A stretch of DNA of 64,000 bases from Brevundimonas bullata (GCF_014207965.1 NZ_JACHLM010000006.1:1-64000); one strand, 5' to 3'. Counted from the first letter of the stretch, positions 26,001-34,123 are shown. Translations and numbers: made by a program. Notes: generated by a model from the letters alone, not told the origin.

Positions 26001-26559
26001 CGGTGGCCCCGCGCAGCATGTCGGCCGGAGCCTGCGCCGGATAGGCTTCCAGCTGGTCGCGGTTGATCACGCTGACCGATCCCGGCGTCACATAGACGGA
26101 ATCGCCCGCTCCATCCCAGCCCGCAGCGCGTCCGTTGCCGGCTCCAGTTCCAGCGTCGGCGCCGCCGCCCTCGACCCGCACCGCGCCCAGTTGGATTACG
26201 CCCGGCTGCGCCTGTGGCGCGCGCTCAAGCGTGACGACGTTCCCGCTGATGCGATAGGTCAGACCGGTGCCGACCAGCAAACGGCCAAGGGCCTCTCTGG
26301 GGGTCATGACCCCTGCCGCCGATGTAGAAGCACGACCGATCGCCAGGGTTGCAGGCACGCTGACCTGCAGGTTCGCCTGACGGCCGAAGACCGCCAACGC
26401 AGAGGACAACGACTGGGCCGGAATATCGAAGCTGCGCTGTTCATCGCGCGCTTGGGCCGCAACAGGATCGGTCCAGGCCACGCCGGAGATCATCGTCGTC
26501 GCCAGCAATGCGCTCATCCACAGCGCGCGCCGCTTGGCTTGGCCCCCATCGGTCATCAT
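23005..26559 (-). CDS. TonB-dependent haem receptor with extra C-terminal OMP barrel
   Basis: 1184 aa. A signal peptide (cleavage near VAAQA) is followed by an STN signalling domain (~32-105: RSFDIPAQSLSSALAVFGRQ), then a plug (PADMLRGATGIISGEARSSG; VDGAINGTTVYRG) and a 22-strand barrel with an NPDL-containing haem/haemoglobin-receptor motif. The barrel ends at GRTFRIGLSQTL near residue 888. A ~20-residue linker leads to residues ~909-1184, a second complete Omp25/opacity-type barrel (YVGLDFGYGSG at the start, MVRVGLSYRF at the end). ATG 26559 follows GAAGGACG. STN plus upstream FecI/FecR genes indicate surface signalling. Confidence 0.88.
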   Translation of the reverse strand: MMTDGGQAKRRALWMSALLATTMISGVAWTDPVAAQARDEQRSFDIPAQSLSSALAVFGRQANLQVSVPATLAIGRASTSAAGVMTPREALGRLLVGTGLTYRISGNVVTLERAPQAQPGVIQLGAVRVEGGGADAGTGAGNGRAAGWDGAGDSVYVTPGSVSVINRDQLEAYPAQAPADMLRGATGIISGEARSSGGLDVNIRGMQGQGRVPVTVDGAINGTTVYRGYQGTSNRSFVDPDFISHVAIEKGPSMGNAIAGGIGGSVSMKTLGVDDIVPEGDVMAVRFMASLSGNNATPNSNMTRNLLEPLSFYGDPLAATRGRERPGFLLPGGGSASLVVARKSDRVDLLAGYSYRNTGNYFAGASGKYAPKATGTPSPFCAAGTNETVLRQLCERAVAFYNMHGSTPFVGGEEVYNTSSETESMLLKAVIRPAQDHVLELGYGGYRSTFGENYPGTLASTTGAVFQNTIFSNTDLDRFTARHRWNPGSDLIDLKLNGWVSRLKESAPSFYNSDPARRYVDSWGADVGNASRLTTPIGLFSADYGVSYLHEKAGPDGEWAAGTAIPPGREGVRSEYSLFADTALDPTSWLRLTAGVRYQNYTLEDSQSGTVHHGDRLKRDEDAFNWSLGAVATPMDGLQLFANYKHASRLPSLLEATTNFFMVANPDLHKETASNWEIGANYIRYDVLKPDDELGLKLVWFDNDIDSYISRRYILQLGSMQMYNIDRAQFRGLEGNLRYKSGGFSLDAGVTWYDSIRFCRPGESCIASSLASDYATNYIPPDWSANLSVNQKFLNDRATIGARVTYMGERSIGAEKPTVGYLPLITAVEWRPYTLVDLTGSFKVDDGLSINWSVDNLTDRYYTEPMSLGFIPAPGRTFRIGLSQTLGSRGGLSIGDWFSDAGDAETVDWTGPYVGLDFGYGSGSTQGSVTDTAGKAADIDNGSRVDEKIRNFIGGARAGYNYQFANNVVVGLGSDISTGDLAAWSGVVVSSTSGESPSVASLRAAGILESDTRYKWDRLVTLHGKLGYAFGRNLVYGTAGVGWMNETQTRRQYRSTPPTSRTDFGISSYSPGGLPLEHYFTEQDRHVRTGAVLGVGAERALNDRWSLRAEYNYANFGRETFEYEDARAGVGLAYAFNGFVRDPVTGERVRVSKSGPGTVNIVEGRKVRSDADLHMVRVGLSYRF

Positions 26560-26606
26560 CAATCGTCCTTCCGTCAAAATCACTCGATGAGGGATGCGAT
26601 CGACCG

Positions 26607-26627
26607 ATTTGCAAACGCGATGCAAAT
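26607..26627. promoter_or_regulatory. Inverted repeat upstream of the haem receptor gene
   Basis: ATTTGC and GCAAAT arms separated by 9 nt in the fecR-receptor intergenic region. It could be an iron-responsive operator but does not match a textbook Fur box well. Confidence 0.3.
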
Positions 26628-26758
26628 GCAGATGCCCTCACCTCATATCGACAGGCGGAGCGAGGATTTTTTCGCCAAATAATGAACCGCGCTCAGAGCG
26701 ATAGCCATATTTGTCATATTTTACAGAGCGTTGATGAAAGAAAAACTTTTCGGGCCAC

Positions 26759-27805
26759 TCAGCCGTCCGACAGAATCAGCAACCAGGGCGTGATCTGGGT
26801 GACGCGCCCGCCAGAGGCCTTGGTCAAGGCGCCCAGGGCCCCAGCCGTATCCTGCAAATCATAGATGCCCGTGACGCGCCGCCCGGCCAGCGCGCCGGGG
26901 CGCACCAGAATTATGCCGCGATGCCAGGGACGCAACGCGTCCACGACTTCGCTCACTGACCGATCCTGGACCGCGAGCCGTCCGTCACGCCAGGCCCCGA
27001 TCAGTTCGGGCGGCGCCGTCCCGAGCAAAGCCTTCCCCGCTGGATCGACTGAGACATCCTGACCGGCGACGAGCCGTTCCGAGATGGTGCGGCCGGTCCT
27101 TGCGTCGTCGACCCGTACAATCCCGTGTCCGACCGCGACGCGGGTGGCGCCGTCGGTCAGCCCGACCTCGAAGGCCGTTCCGATGTCGGTCGTCTCGACA
27201 TGGCGTGCGGCGACACGAAATGGCCGTGGATCATCCTGCACATCGAACCATGCCTGCCCTCGAAGCAGGCCGATCCGCCGCTCCGCCGAGGAATAGTCGA
27301 TGCTGACGGCGGAGCCCGGCGACAGGCTGATGTGGCTTCCATCCTCCAGCGTCATCGTGCGCAGTTCGCCGGTCCCGGCGATCGCGTCGGCCTGCCAACG
27401 CAGAACGGCTTCAGGCGCAGCGAGGACGACGACGAGCGCTGCTGCGGCCGCAGACAGGAGCGCCGCGATAGGCGCCCGGCCCTTGCCAGAGGCGCGGCGC
27501 GCCTCGGATCTCGTTCCGGGCGTTGTTCGACGTCTGCGAGCGCCAGGGATCAAAACGATCGAAGCGGCGTCATGTCGGCCACGCAGCCTCGACCAGTGTT
27601 CGGAATGGACCGGGCTGACCTCGCCTAACCCCTCATAGATCCTGGCGCTCTCTACCCAAGCCCTGGCGTTGGCCGGGGCGGCGGCGCGCCATTGGTCGAA
27701 ACGCGCCCGCGCCTCGAGATCCTCCGGCGCCTCCTGCAGAGCAATGATCCAGTCCAGGGCTTCCGCGTCGGCGCGCTTCCGATCAGGGTCAGACGCTTCA
27801 GTCAT
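26759..27805 (-). CDS. FecR-family regulator of the haem locus
   Basis: 348 aa. The N-terminal DUF4880-type segment (ALDWIIALQEAPEDLEARAR) is followed by a membrane segment at about residues 112-132, a FecR domain (GELRTMTLEDGSHISLSPGS, TDIGTAFEV) and a C-terminal STN-interacting part. It transmits receptor occupancy to the ECF sigma factor. An IS256 element now separates it from that sigma-factor gene, 58 bp before its start, so it may have lost its promoter or read-through transcription. Confidence 0.88.
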   Translation of the reverse strand: MTEASDPDRKRADAEALDWIIALQEAPEDLEARARFDQWRAAAPANARAWVESARIYEGLGEVSPVHSEHWSRLRGRHDAASIVLIPGARRRRTTPGTRSEARRASGKGRAPIAALLSAAAAALVVVLAAPEAVLRWQADAIAGTGELRTMTLEDGSHISLSPGSAVSIDYSSAERRIGLLRGQAWFDVQDDPRPFRVAARHVETTDIGTAFEVGLTDGATRVAVGHGIVRVDDARTGRTISERLVAGQDVSVDPAGKALLGTAPPELIGAWRDGRLAVQDRSVSEVVDALRPWHRGIILVRPGALAGRRVTGIYDLQDTAGALGALTKASGGRVTQITPWLLILSDG

Positions 27806-27863
27806 CCCAGTCTCCTCCCCCGGCTTGCGTCAAAACAGATTGTCCCTGTCGCCCGGACTTCAC

Positions 27864-29260
27864 GAGCTATGCCGGGAAATGGGTGACGGGGTCTGAAAGG
27901 GCGGCGTATCGTGGCGGGTGTCGAAGCCTGCCAGAACTTCCCAAAGGAACGATACGCCATGAAGAAGACTACAGACATCATCGCCTTTCGTCAGCCGGAA
28001 TCTGTGGATGATCCTCTGACCGAGATCGCGCGCGACGGGGCGCGCCGAATGCTGGCTGCCGCGCTGCGGGCCGAGGCCGACGCCTTCGTCGCGCAGTATG
28101 CCGAAGAGACCCTGCCGGATGGTCGCCAGCGGGTTGTCCGACACGGCTACGGTCCGGAGCGTAGCATCCTGACCGGGATCGGGGCGCTCGACGTGCAGCG
28201 CCCGAAGGTGCGCGACCGTGCCCCCGATGTGCCGGCCGAGAAGAAGATCCGCTTCAGCTCTGCGATCCTGCCGAAATGGGCGCGGCGCTCAAGAAGCCTC
28301 GATGCTCTCCTGCCGGTCCTCTACCTGCGTGGCATCTCGATGGGAAATTTCCAGGAGGCGCTGGCCGCAATCCTGGGGAAGGACGCGCCCAACCTGTCGC
28401 CGGATGTGGTCTCGCGCCTGACCGGGGAGTGGCAGCAGGAATACGACCGTTGGCAGCGCCGCGATCTCTCGGCCCGGCGGTATGTCTACATCTGGGCGGA
28501 CGGTGTCTACCTGCAGGCTCGGATGGAGCCGCAGGCCGAGTGCATGCTGGTCATTCTTGGGGCCACGCCCGAGGGGAAGAAGGAACTCGTCGGCTTCCAG
28601 GTCGGCTTGCGCGAGAGCGCGCAGAGCTGGCGTGAACTGCTGATCGACATCAAGGCGCGCGGCCTCGCGGTTCCGCCTGAGATTGCCGTGGGTGACGGAG
28701 CAATGGGGTTCTGGAAGGCGCTCGACGAGGTCTTCCCTGGCACACGCCATCAAAGATGTTGGGTCCACAAAATCGCCAACGTGCTCAACAAATTCCCGAA
28801 ATCCATGCAGCCGGCGGTGAAGGCCGACCTGCGCGAGATCTGGCAGGCTGAAACCCGCGCCGTGGCGCAAACCGCGATGAATGTCTTCGCCGAGAAATAC
28901 GGCGCCAAATACGAAAAGGCAGTGACCTGCCTGACCAAGGACAGCGTGGCGTTGCTCGCCTTCTACGACTTCCCGGCCGATCACTGGGATCACCTGCGCA
29001 CGGGAAACCCGATCGAGAGTGTCTTCGCCACCGTTCGGCACAGGACTGTCCGAACCAAGGGTGCGCTGTCGCAGAAGACGGCGAAGCTCATGGTCTTCAA
29101 GCTCGTTCAGGCTGCCGCCAAGACATGGCGCCGCCTGAAGGGCGCGAACCAGTTGCCTTTGCTCATCGAAGGCGTCACATTCACCGACGGCGTAGCCACC
29201 AGCGTCGCCGAAAATCGCGCCGCTTGATCAGGCCGTATCACCCAAAATCCCGCATAGCTC
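27864..29260 (+). mobile_element. IS256-family insertion sequence, 1397 bp, 9-bp target duplication
   Basis: Terminal inverted repeats begin GAGCTATGCCGGGAAATGGG at 27864 and, read inward from 29260, GAGCTATGCGGGATTTTGGG. The repeat GGACTTCAC occurs at 27855-27863 and 29261-29269, an exact 9-bp target duplication. The element sits between the sigma-factor and fecR genes, with transposase opposite in direction to them. Exact duplications suggest a recent insertion. Confidence 0.95.
27959..29227 (+). CDS. IS256-family transposase (Mutator type)
   Basis: A 422-aa transposase with the DDE catalytic triad in family context: YIWADGVYLQ (first Asp), IAVGDGAMGFWKALDEVFP (second Asp), and TGNPIESVFATVRHRT (Glu). 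HQRCWVHKIANVLNKFPKS is also characteristic. AAGGAACG precedes ATG 27959. The frame is intact, so the element may still be mobile. Confidence 0.95.
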   Translation: MKKTTDIIAFRQPESVDDPLTEIARDGARRMLAAALRAEADAFVAQYAEETLPDGRQRVVRHGYGPERSILTGIGALDVQRPKVRDRAPDVPAEKKIRFSSAILPKWARRSRSLDALLPVLYLRGISMGNFQEALAAILGKDAPNLSPDVVSRLTGEWQQEYDRWQRRDLSARRYVYIWADGVYLQARMEPQAECMLVILGATPEGKKELVGFQVGLRESAQSWRELLIDIKARGLAVPPEIAVGDGAMGFWKALDEVFPGTRHQRCWVHKIANVLNKFPKSMQPAVKADLREIWQAETRAVAQTAMNVFAEKYGAKYEKAVTCLTKDSVALLAFYDFPADHWDHLRTGNPIESVFATVRHRTVRTKGALSQKTAKLMVFKLVQAAAKTWRRLKGANQLPLLIEGVTFTDGVATSVAENRAA

Positions 29261-29339
29261 GGACTTCACAGGCGTCATTTGATACCGACTGTCGAGCCGT
29301 CGCTTTTTTCGGATAATTCTCCCCCGACCTCACCACGGG

Positions 29340-29843
29340 TCACCGCAGCCGCGAACGGCAATGGGCCACGCCTGTGACGACCAACTCATGCGCGACCGTA
29401 ACGGACACACCCAGTTCGGCGGCGATCTCCCGCAGCTTCGCTCCGCCGAACCGGTGCATTTCAACCGCGATCCGGACGCGCTCGGGCAAATCGGCAAGGG
29501 CGGCCTCCAGCCGGGTCAGTTCATCGCGCGAAAGGGCGATCTGTTCCGGCGTGGGCTGGGCGGCGGCCAGCCCGTCGAGTGCGGCCTGACCATCCGGAGC
29601 GAAAACCTCGCCGTCCCGGCGCGACCGCCATAGCCGATCTATCGCCAGATTGCGGACGATCCGCGCGAGATAGCCGCGGGGGCTCGCCAGATGCTGCTTC
29701 TTGGCCATCTCGCCAAGACGCAGATAGGCTTCCTGCACCACGTCTTCCGCATGATCCCGGTTGCCCGTGATCCGACTCGCATAGCGGATGAGGTTGCGGC
29801 GCTGGCCTTCAAACTCTTCGTGCTGAAGCCTGGTCCGCCCCAC
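29340..29843 (-). CDS. ECF-family (FecI-like) sigma factor of the haem locus
   Basis: About 167 aa. Region 2 is NRDHAEDVVQEAYLRLGEMA and PRGYLARIVRNLAIDRLWRS; region 4 is LPERVRIAVEMHRFGGAKL then LRE and LGVSVTVAHELVV. An upstream ATG at 29927 is unlikely because it lies within the Fur-like palindrome; GTG 29843 with AAGGCG gives the normal family length. It should drive the fecR-receptor genes, now separated by the IS256 copy. Confidence 0.85.
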   Translation of the reverse strand: MGRTRLQHEEFEGQRRNLIRYASRITGNRDHAEDVVQEAYLRLGEMAKKQHLASPRGYLARIVRNLAIDRLWRSRRDGEVFAPDGQAALDGLAAAQPTPEQIALSRDELTRLEAALADLPERVRIAVEMHRFGGAKLREIAAELGVSVTVAHELVVTGVAHCRSRLR

Positions 29844-29911
29844 GTGGATCGCCTTATGCGCAGCGCCCTTCCCCAAGACGACGCCTGAACCGACACCCGC
29901 AATAACTTGCG

Positions 29912-29928
29912 AATGATTTGCAATCATT
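29912..29928. promoter_or_regulatory. Fur-box-like palindrome
   Basis: AATGATT-TGC-AATCATT, a perfect 7-3-7 inverted repeat about 70 bp upstream of the proposed sigma-factor start. It resembles alphaproteobacterial Fur operators, suggesting iron repression of the haem-uptake locus. Confidence 0.6.
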
Positions 29929-30155
29929 AGCCGTCACGCTGGAGCGCCGCAAGAGCGAGCGTGGCCATAAACCCCTTTTCGAACACCGAACGGCACACGA
30001 CGTTGAGAATCTGATGGTTGGTTCGACGCCGAAAAACTGCCTTTCCGGCAGCAGTTCTATTTCTATCCGCCCGCGCTCGCTTTGACCTTCGTCGGCAGGG
30101 CTAGCTTAACCGCGCACGCTATGGCATGGCGGTTTTATCTAACAGGGGCATTCCA

Positions 30156-31091
30156 ATGCTAAACTTTCCAAGAGTTTTCGTCGCTTGCGCGGCTCTAACT
30201 CTGTGCGCGACCTTCGCCCTTCCTCCGGCTGCCTTGGCTCAGACCTCGTCTTCCTCAACGGCGTCAGATCACGGGCCGGTTTTGAAACGTCGGGTGGCTG
30301 TCGGGCGGTTCACCAACAGCACGCCATATGGGCGCCTTCTGCTAAGCCCCGGCCAAGCTGACCCAATCGCCGCCCAGGCCAGCGACATGCTGACCAATGC
30401 TCTCGTCGGCTCCGGGCACTTCTTCGTTTTCGAGCGAGGCGACCTGGAGGCGCTGAACGCAGAACGCGCCATGTCCGCTACGGACACCGCTAATCTGGTC
30501 GGCGTAGACGCCCTCCTGCTAGGCTCGATCACCCAATTGGGGCGCCGCAATGAGGGCAAGAAGGGCTTTCTCAACTCGCAGCGCCGCCAGGCCGTCAACG
30601 CCACGGTCGAAATCCGCCTCGTCGATGTGCGCACAGGTCAAGTTTTCTTCACTGCTACGGGCGCAGGCGAAGCGACAACCGAAACGGGCGAAGTTGCGGG
30701 TTTCGGCACACGCGCCGGCTATGATTCCACACTGAACGACCGCGCGATCGCCGCTGCGATCGCCGACACGATGACGAGCGTCATCAACCAGCTTCAGCAA
30801 CGGGCCTGGTTCACCGACATCCTGCGGGTTTCCGGCGACACAGTTTTCGTCAGCGGCGGCCAAAGCCAGGGCTTGCGGATCGGTGATCGTTTCCAGGTCG
30901 AAACACCCGGCGAGGTGATTGTAAGCGGCCAGTCCGGTCTGCCTATCACCCTGCCGGGATCTCGCATCGCTGAGATCGAACTGACGGGCTTCTTTGGCTC
31001 CACGCCCGAAACCGAAGGATCAACCGCGCGCCTTGTCGGGGGAAGCCTGCCCGCCGACACCAAGGGGCTGCGCGTGATGGAGAACCGATAA
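30156..31091 (+). CDS. CsgG-like secretion/assembly protein
   Basis: 311 aa with a cleavable signal (ending AALAQ). CsgG-type domains follow: KRRVAVGRFTNSTPYGR, DMLTNALVGSGHFFVFERGD, LLLGSITQLG and ATVEIRLVDVRTGQVFFTAT. Curli CsgG is a lipoprotein; no lipobox Cys is present here, so membrane anchoring may depend on the lipoproteins encoded next. It is the first gene of a four-gene operon with overlapping ends. Homologous neighbourhoods (CsgG, DUF4810, DUF799) are known in Neisseria and other proteobacteria, with unknown cargo. Confidence 0.82.
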   Translation: MLNFPRVFVACAALTLCATFALPPAALAQTSSSSTASDHGPVLKRRVAVGRFTNSTPYGRLLLSPGQADPIAAQASDMLTNALVGSGHFFVFERGDLEALNAERAMSATDTANLVGVDALLLGSITQLGRRNEGKKGFLNSQRRQAVNATVEIRLVDVRTGQVFFTATGAGEATTETGEVAGFGTRAGYDSTLNDRAIAAAIADTMTSVINQLQQRAWFTDILRVSGDTVFVSGGQSQGLRIGDRFQVETPGEVIVSGQSGLPITLPGSRIAEIELTGFFGSTPETEGSTARLVGGSLPADTKGLRVMENR

Positions 31092-31396
31092 TGAAAGCTC
31101 AGCTTCTCGCCGCCGCTATTCTGTGCGGCGCGACCATGGCCGGCTGCGTGCAAAACTACGCCGAGCGCGAGATCGTCCAAGGGGCTGCGACCGCTACGGT
31201 CCTCTTCCCGAGCGCGCCGCAAGAAGCCCGTATCCTGATCGACGGCCGAGATTTCGGTCCGGTTGGTCAACACCCCAACGGCGTCGCCCTGTCCTCAGGT
31301 CGCCACGACATCATCATCTCCATCGGAGAGCGACAACTGCACAAGCAGGCCGTCTATGTCTCCGCAGGCGCTCGGATCGAGGTTCGCATTCCATGA
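31091..31396 (+). CDS. Small lipoprotein (101 aa) of the CsgG operon
   Basis: Signal with lipobox TMAGC, then a ~75-residue domain with EARILIDGRDFGPVGQHPNG and RHDIIISIGERQ, resembling a PEGA-like beta domain. It overlaps the CsgG-like gene by one base and the next gene by four (ATGA). Function unknown. Confidence 0.7.
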   Translation: MKAQLLAAAILCGATMAGCVQNYAEREIVQGAATATVLFPSAPQEARILIDGRDFGPVGQHPNGVALSSGRHDIIISIGERQLHKQAVYVSAGARIEVRIP

Positions 31397-31761
31397 TCCG
31401 CAAGGTTCTCACGCTCGTCGCCCTAGGCGCAGCCATGGCCGCTACGGCCTGCGCGCCCGCCACCCGATTTGAATGGGGGGCCTATGAGCAAGCTCTTTAC
31501 GCCTACACACAGAATCCCGAGGGCCGCAGCGTCTACAAGACCTCCCTCGAACAGGCCATCGAACGCGGCCAGAAGCGCAATGCGGTAGCGCCGGGCATGT
31601 ATGCGGAACTCGGCTACCTCTATCTTGAGGAGGGTGACTCCGCCGCAGCGCTGGAGCACTTCCAGCAGGAGCGCATCCTCTTCCCTGAGTCCGCGCGCTT
31701 CATGGACCGTGTGATTAGCCAGATTGAGCCGTCCAAGGCGGTCGCCGGAGGCCAAAACTGA
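31393..31761 (+). CDS. DUF4810-family lipoprotein
   Basis: 122 aa with lipobox-like ATAC and the DUF4810 signature FEWGAYEQALYAYTQNPEG. A TPR-like end follows (YAELGYLYLEEGDSAAALEH). Starts ATG 31393 in a 4-bp overlap with the preceding gene and overlaps the next by one base. Probably outer-membrane associated. Confidence 0.82.
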   Translation: MIRKVLTLVALGAAMAATACAPATRFEWGAYEQALYAYTQNPEGRSVYKTSLEQAIERGQKRNAVAPGMYAELGYLYLEEGDSAAALEHFQQERILFPESARFMDRVISQIEPSKAVAGGQN

Positions 31762-32441
31762 TGCGCATTCGATCCAAGCTTATCCTCGCCGCCGCCTTGG
31801 CGACGCCGTTGTTCACGGCGGCCTGCGTGACTGCGCCGACGCCGAAGCAATATGGCGCCTTCCGCGCGGAGAGCCCCAAAAGCGTCCTCGTCGTCCCTGC
31901 CCTGAACTCGACGGTCAACGTCGATGCGGCGGATTATTTCGTCTCGACGATTTCCCGCCCCGTGGCGGAACGCGGCTACTACGTCTTCCCCGCCCACATG
32001 GTGAAGCGGGTTCTCGACGACGAAGGTCTGTCGGACGCCGGCCTGGTTCACCAAGCCGACGCCTCGCGTTTCGCCTCCCTGTTCGGTTGCGACACGGTGA
32101 TGTTCGTCGAGATCAAGAAGTGGGAGTCTCAATACGTAGTCATCTCGACCTCGACCAATGTCGAGTTCGACTACACGCTCAAGAGCTGCCGTACAGGGCA
32201 AACCCTGTGGTCGAGTTCCCAGGCCATGTCCTACAGCCCGCAGGCCACAAGCTCCGGCAATCCGCTCGCCGACCTGCTCGCCCAGGCCATCATCTCGGCG
32301 ATCGAAAAGGCCAAGCCAAACTACATCCCTCTGACCCAGCAGGCGAACTTGGTCGCCACTCATACGCTGGGACAGGGCCTTCCAGCCGGCCCCTACCTGC
32401 CCGCGCAATACGGAAGCGATCAGAAGCAGTTTCCTGACTGA
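31761..32441 (+). CDS. DUF799/GNA1162-family lipoprotein
   Basis: 226 aa with lipobox TAAC. The body, SPKSVLVVPALNSTVNVDAA then YYVFPAHMVKRVLDDEG, matches the DUF799/GNA1162 family, which has a fold related to bacterial export and TolB-like components. It is the last gene of the CsgG operon, followed by a strong terminator. Confidence 0.85.
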   Translation: MRIRSKLILAAALATPLFTAACVTAPTPKQYGAFRAESPKSVLVVPALNSTVNVDAADYFVSTISRPVAERGYYVFPAHMVKRVLDDEGLSDAGLVHQADASRFASLFGCDTVMFVEIKKWESQYVVISTSTNVEFDYTLKSCRTGQTLWSSSQAMSYSPQATSSGNPLADLLAQAIISAIEKAKPNYIPLTQQANLVATHTLGQGLPAGPYLPAQYGSDQKQFPD

Positions 32442-32445
32442 TCAT

Positions 32446-32472
32446 AAGGCCGCCGTAAAAAGCGGCGGCCTT
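32446..32472 (+). terminator. Strong hairpin terminator of the CsgG operon
   Basis: Ten-bp stem AAGGCCGCCG/CGGCGGCCTT with a 7-nt A-rich loop, five bases after the stop codon. It has only a short T-run and may act in both directions. Confidence 0.7.
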
Positions 32473-32551
32473 GCCATCTTGCCTCCGCCTCCAGGCGAGA
32501 CCCTCCACACCTGCTTCAGAAATGCGCCAAAAGCAGCCCTCCAGAGCGCCC

Positions 32552-33793
32552 CTACAATTCCAAATGTCGCCCCTTCATCGCAACCGCCAACGCCCCCCCC
32601 AGGGATCCCGGCTTCAGCATCACCCCTTGCCCAACCGCCAATGACGGAGTTCCAACCTTCAGCCGTCCATAGTGCTCAATCTCCTGGGCATCCCGCACCA
32701 CGACGAATGGCGCCGCCCCAGCCTCATCATGGAACCCCGTCTTCACCACCACGCCCGTCACCCGCTCAACTCCCAGAACCCGCACTTCCCGAGCGCCCTC
32801 GAGCCGACGCTGGTTCATCGTCCTGATAATATCTCGGCGCGCCTGAAGCGTCCGAAGCTTGACCTCCATTTCAGGATCAAGCCGGTATCGTCGCCCGGCC
32901 CGCACGGCCAGCCCTAGCCCCTCCAGATGCCGGAGCCGCCCGCGGGTCAGGGCCGCCCATGCGTCGCTGGCCCCCACCCCGTCTGCGACCGTCCCATCCG
33001 CATCCGCCGCATCCAGCAGCCGCCGGTCCATGCCCGTGAACCGATCCGCCTGGGTCTCCTTCCAGACCCTCCGCTCGGCCTCCATGCGCGACAGGTCGCC
33101 CAAGCGTTCCTGTGCAACCTCCTGGGCCCGCGCCCGGAAACCGTAACCGATGTAGTCGCGAGGAATGACCAGATCCCGTCCATCTCCCCGTCGCCCCCGC
33201 ACCAGGACATGGGCGTGCGACTGGTCGGTGTCGTAGTGGCAGGTCGCGATCCAGCGCAGATTACGCTCGCCCAGATCCGCCGCCACCCGATCCATCACCG
33301 CACGCATATAGTCCCTGAGATCACTGATCCGATCCCCATGCTCCGGTGAGATGATGAAGCGAAAATGATGGCGGTCCCCGCTCCAGCCCCGTGCCTCCTG
33401 TGACGCATCCACGCTGTCGTCCATCCGATCGAAGAAATCCGGACGGGCCCCATCGGCGCCGGCGCCCGAGCGCCCGAGATAGGCGACATGCGCAGCCAGC
33501 GCCCCGCCCCTGACGGCGGCCCTTCCGACATGCTTCGACACCAGCGCCTTCACGATGACCCGCTGACGGACATCCATGCGGAAGCCTCTGCCCGATCGTC
33601 GCTGCGCCGCCTTGAGAACGCCTGAACGATCCCCGAGGGAGAACGAACGCGATGTCGCCAACCGCTGAAACATGCCGATGCGGACGGAAGCACGATCGGC
33701 CTTCAGGGACAGAGGAAGACGCACCTTGACGCCCTCGGCGTCCTGCACCGCGCCGAGGGACAGCCGGGTCTCGATGGCCTCACGAATGAGCAT
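32552..33793 (-). CDS. Relaxase (Rlx/VirD2-like, DUF3363 class), C-terminally short
   Basis: About 413 aa. It carries the relaxase core RHHFRFIISPEHGDRISDLR and WIATCHYDTDQSHAHVLVRG (HxH metal-binding His of the HUH-like site), then IPRDYIGYGFRARAQE. The start of DUF3363 (LRHLEGLGLAVRAGRRYRLD, VVVKTGFHDEAGAAPF) follows and then the protein ends. Related element relaxases are commonly near 600 aa, so the nuclease half is present but most of DUF3363 appears missing. It would nick oriT to start transfer, but no type IV secretion genes are seen near it. Confidence 0.82.
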   Translation of the reverse strand: MLIREAIETRLSLGAVQDAEGVKVRLPLSLKADRASVRIGMFQRLATSRSFSLGDRSGVLKAAQRRSGRGFRMDVRQRVIVKALVSKHVGRAAVRGGALAAHVAYLGRSGAGADGARPDFFDRMDDSVDASQEARGWSGDRHHFRFIISPEHGDRISDLRDYMRAVMDRVAADLGERNLRWIATCHYDTDQSHAHVLVRGRRGDGRDLVIPRDYIGYGFRARAQEVAQERLGDLSRMEAERRVWKETQADRFTGMDRRLLDAADADGTVADGVGASDAWAALTRGRLRHLEGLGLAVRAGRRYRLDPEMEVKLRTLQARRDIIRTMNQRRLEGAREVRVLGVERVTGVVVKTGFHDEAGAAPFVVVRDAQEIEHYGRLKVGTPSLAVGQGVMLKPGSLGGALAVAMKGRHLEL

Positions 33794-34123
33794 CTCGCAC
33801 CTCTCGAAAGCGCCGCCTGAACCGCCCGGAAAGGGCAACTCTCCACAAGTCACCCATTGCCCGGCATTCACGGGCTAACCTACCTAAAGAATAGACGAAA
33901 CAGGACCAGGCAACCCCCTCCTTTTATCTTGCCCTGAGCCCCATTTCCCAGATTTCCTGACATCGACTTCACAGGTCGCCGCACCTGACCAAACCCCCGC
34001 AAACACGGCCCGTTATGCTTTCGCCAATCTAATCGCTGTCAGCCATCCGCCCCAAATGACATGAAGAAACCCGCTCGGCCGAAGCCGAGCGGGTCAGACC
34101 CGACGCCGGAGCGCCGAGGTTCC
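33794..34123. other. Intergenic region with terminator, possible relaxase promoter/oriT area
   Basis: No gene. Contains the terminator at 34062-34094 for the upstream minus-strand genes. The stretch 33870-34050 is unusually rich in C-runs and AT-rich patches compared with the neighbourhood and precedes the relaxase, so promoter and oriT sequences are most likely here. Confidence 0.35.
34062..34094 (-). terminator. Rho-independent terminator (minus strand)
   Basis: A perfect 11-bp stem (ACCCGCTCGGC) with CGAA/TTCG loop, followed on the minus strand by TTTCTTC. It ends transcription of the DUF2493 gene. Confidence 0.8.
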
